DNA of 6,626 nt, taken from assembly GCA_030600865.1 (NCBI GenBank), contig JAUVUS010000149.1:1-6626 (forward strand). The letters are read 5' to 3'. Positions 5,706 through 6,626 of the stretch are shown in pieces. Each line of letters starts with the position of its first letter. Position 1 is the first letter of the stretch. A model generated the notes under the pieces. The model saw nothing but the letters and a program-made list of their open reading frames with translations, made no database searches and was not told where the DNA came from. The DNA comes from Bacteroidales bacterium. GTDB taxonomy: Bacteria; Bacteroidota; Bacteroidia; Bacteroidales; UBA12077. Both the position numbers and the translations under genes were made by a program.

Positions 5706-6626
5706 ATGAGTGCTAAAGATCTACAAAACTCTGACTCTGTTCAAGATGAACAGCTAAATGAAAATTCTGAATTGAATGAAAATAATGAGATTGCAAATTC
5801 AGAAAAGGAAAAAATAAAAAAAGAAGAACCTGAAACTTCAGAAAAGAAAAAATCAAATGAATTAACTGAAAAGGAATCTAATAATGTAGATTCGACAGAG
5901 GATGATTCAAATGATGAAATTAAAGAGCAGAAAGATGATAATTCTGAAACTTCAGAAAAGGAAGAATCAAATGAATTAACTGAAAAGGAACCTAACAATG
6001 TAGATTCGACAGAGGATGATTCAAATGAGAAAATTGAAGAGCAGGAAAATAATGACTCAGAAGATGTAGAAGTGGAAGTTGAACCTGATAGCCTGCCTGC
6101 CGATTTAACCTGTCTGCCGAACAGGCAGGCTGCCGTAGGCAGTAAGACAGGTTCCGTAGGCGGGGAAGAGAAAATTGATATTGATTATACAAAATTAAGT
6201 AGGGAAGATTTAGTTAAGGAACTAAATAATATTATAGATAAGGACTCAATTAATGATATACGTAGAGAGGTCGAAGCAATAAAAGCTAGTTTTTATAAAA
6301 AACAAAAAGTTTTAAATGAGAAAAAGCGCAAAGAATTTTTAGCTGAAGGTGGTGATATTGAAGATTTTGCTCCAGTAGAAGATCCTCTTGAAACAGAACT
6401 AAAGGAATTATTTAAAAGATACAGAAGGTTTAAAGCTGACTATAACCGACAACTTGAGAAAGTTAAAGAAGTAAATTTAGAAAAGAAGTACGAAATTATT
6501 GAGGTACTTAAGGAATTAGTAAACAAGGATGAGTCAATTGGAGATACATTTAAAGAGTTTAGGGAGTTACAAAAACTCTGGAAAGATATAGGACAGGTTC
6601 CTCAACAAAAATTAAAAGACCTTTGG
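5706..6626 (+). CDS. DUF349 domain protein with acidic N-terminus, 3' end missing
   Basis: The frame runs from ATG 5706 to the window edge, giving 307 codons with no stop; the C-terminal part lies outside. Residues 1-127 are extremely rich in Glu, Asp, Asn, Ser and Lys and lack hydrophobic residues, so this part should be disordered. It contains a 38-residue tandem duplication (residues 43-80 and 81-118). Residues 128-154 come from a GC-rich palindromic element and read unlike the rest (Leu, Pro, Ala, Cys, Arg, Gly). From about residue 156 the protein is helical and charged (YTKLSREDLVKEL, then KKQKVLNEKKRKEF, probably coiled coil). The first DUF349 repeat begins near residue 281, with FKEFRELQKLWKDIGQVPQ, the F..LQ..W..IG.VP signature of the family. 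Further DUF349 repeats are expected past the window end. No signal peptide or membrane segment is seen, so it is probably cytoplasmic. The biochemical function of DUF349 proteins is not established to my knowledge. The start lacks a clear Shine-Dalgarno sequence but fits the open frame and the leader. Confidence 0.9.
   Translation, partial: MSAKDLQNSDSVQDEQLNENSELNENNEIANSEKEKIKKEEPETSEKKKSNELTEKESNNVDSTEDDSNDEIKEQKDDNSETSEKEESNELTEKEPNNVDSTEDDSNEKIEEQENNDSEDVEVEVEPDSLPADLTCLPNRQAAVGSKTGSVGGEEKIDIDYTKLSREDLVKELNNIIDKDSINDIRREVEAIKASFYKKQKVLNEKKRKEFLAEGGDIEDFAPVEDPLETELKELFKRYRRFKADYNRQLEKVKEVNLEKKYEIIEVLKELVNKDESIGDTFKEFRELQKLWKDIGQVPQQKLKDLW
5832..6059 (+). repeat. 114-bp tandem duplication in the acidic linker
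   Basis: Two adjacent 114-nt units (5832-5945 and 5946-6059) encode 38-residue repeats, both starting ETSEK and containing SNELTEKE and NNVDSTEDDSN. By hand count they differ at about 13 of 114 bases, so identity is near 89 percent. Many differences are nonsynonymous exchanges among K/E and D/N, which fits a disordered segment under loose constraint. Confidence 0.9.
6091..6169 (+). repeat. Long copy of GC-rich palindromic element inside the DUF349 gene
   Basis: This block of about 79 nt is far richer in GC than its surroundings and full of nested inverted repeats. An outer stem AACCTGTC (6107-6114) / GACAGGTT (6146-6153) encloses two hairpins, CTGCC/GGCAG at 6114-6128 and CTGCC/GGCAG at 6130-6142. 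An alternative 9-bp stem joins GCCTGCCTG (6091-6099) to CAGGCAGGC (6122-6130). CCTGCC (6092-6097) can also pair with GGCGGG (6159-6164) through one G-T wobble. The last 19 nt recur at 1036-1054 in proS. It is read through in frame without a stop codon, adding about 26 residues between the acidic linker and the helical part of the protein. Confidence 0.85.

Noticed and set aside
5832..6059. Duplicated units considered as a CRISPR or other noncoding array
   Set aside because: There are only two adjacent long units with no spacers, and both are coding with frame kept.
6091..6169. Cloverleaf-like fold considered as a tRNA or structured RNA gene
   Set aside because: It lacks tRNA landmarks such as a GTTCGANNC T-loop and a 7-bp acceptor stem, and it lies in frame within a coding region.
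6091..6169. Palindromic block considered as a transcription terminator
   Set aside because: No T run follows on either strand and the reading frame continues straight through.
5741..6192. Minus-strand frames of 85 and 66 codons
   Set aside because: They are antisense to the DUF349 gene; the Ser/Phe-rich product is the mirror of the Glu/Lys codons and the other frame reads back across the palindromic element.

Overview
The window looks like a piece of chromosome from an AT-rich member of the Bacteroidota, probably Bacteroidales or a related environmental lineage. The evidence is low GC throughout, an archaeal/eukaryotic-type prolyl-tRNA synthetase, a FadL/OmpP1-type outer-membrane barrel with the N-terminus typical of this phylum, a lipoprotein with a Bacteroidota-style low-complexity body, a DUF349 protein, and mostly weak Shine-Dalgarno sequences. 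No phage, plasmid, transposase, CRISPR or defence genes were found.

Layout. Positions 1-190 hold no gene I can support. A leftward unit comes next: proS (969-2465, minus) followed 24 nt downstream by an unrecognised conserved-looking soluble protein (258-944, minus), ending at a rho-independent terminator (193-228). A 105-nt divergent intergenic region separates proS from a rightward unit. That unit contains a Tyr-rich then Ser/Arg/Gly-rich lipoprotein (2571-3920), a FadL/OmpP1-like beta-barrel 42 nt later (3963-5480), and a strong terminator (5516-5553). A second rightward unit begins after a leader containing a perfect 8-bp inverted repeat. It encodes a DUF349 protein with a very acidic N-terminus (5706 to the window end, 3' end missing).

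How the genes relate. The lipoprotein and the barrel are probably co-transcribed envelope proteins. proS is a translation housekeeping gene and its downstream partner is of unknown role. Nothing in the window links the three units into one pathway.

The most unusual signal is a GC-rich palindromic element found twice, both times inside a protein-coding gene and both times in frame. A long copy (about 6091-6169) lies in the linker of the DUF349 gene, and a short copy (about 1036-1064) lies near the 3' end of proS. The two share 18 of 19 bases at one end, have the same orientation relative to the coding strand, and are read in the same frame (peptide S-x-G-G-E-E). This resembles protein-inserted palindromic elements such as the Rickettsia RPEs, but in a Bacteroidota-like genome. 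The DUF349 gene also carries a 114-bp tandem duplication just upstream of its element, so its linker has grown in two different ways.
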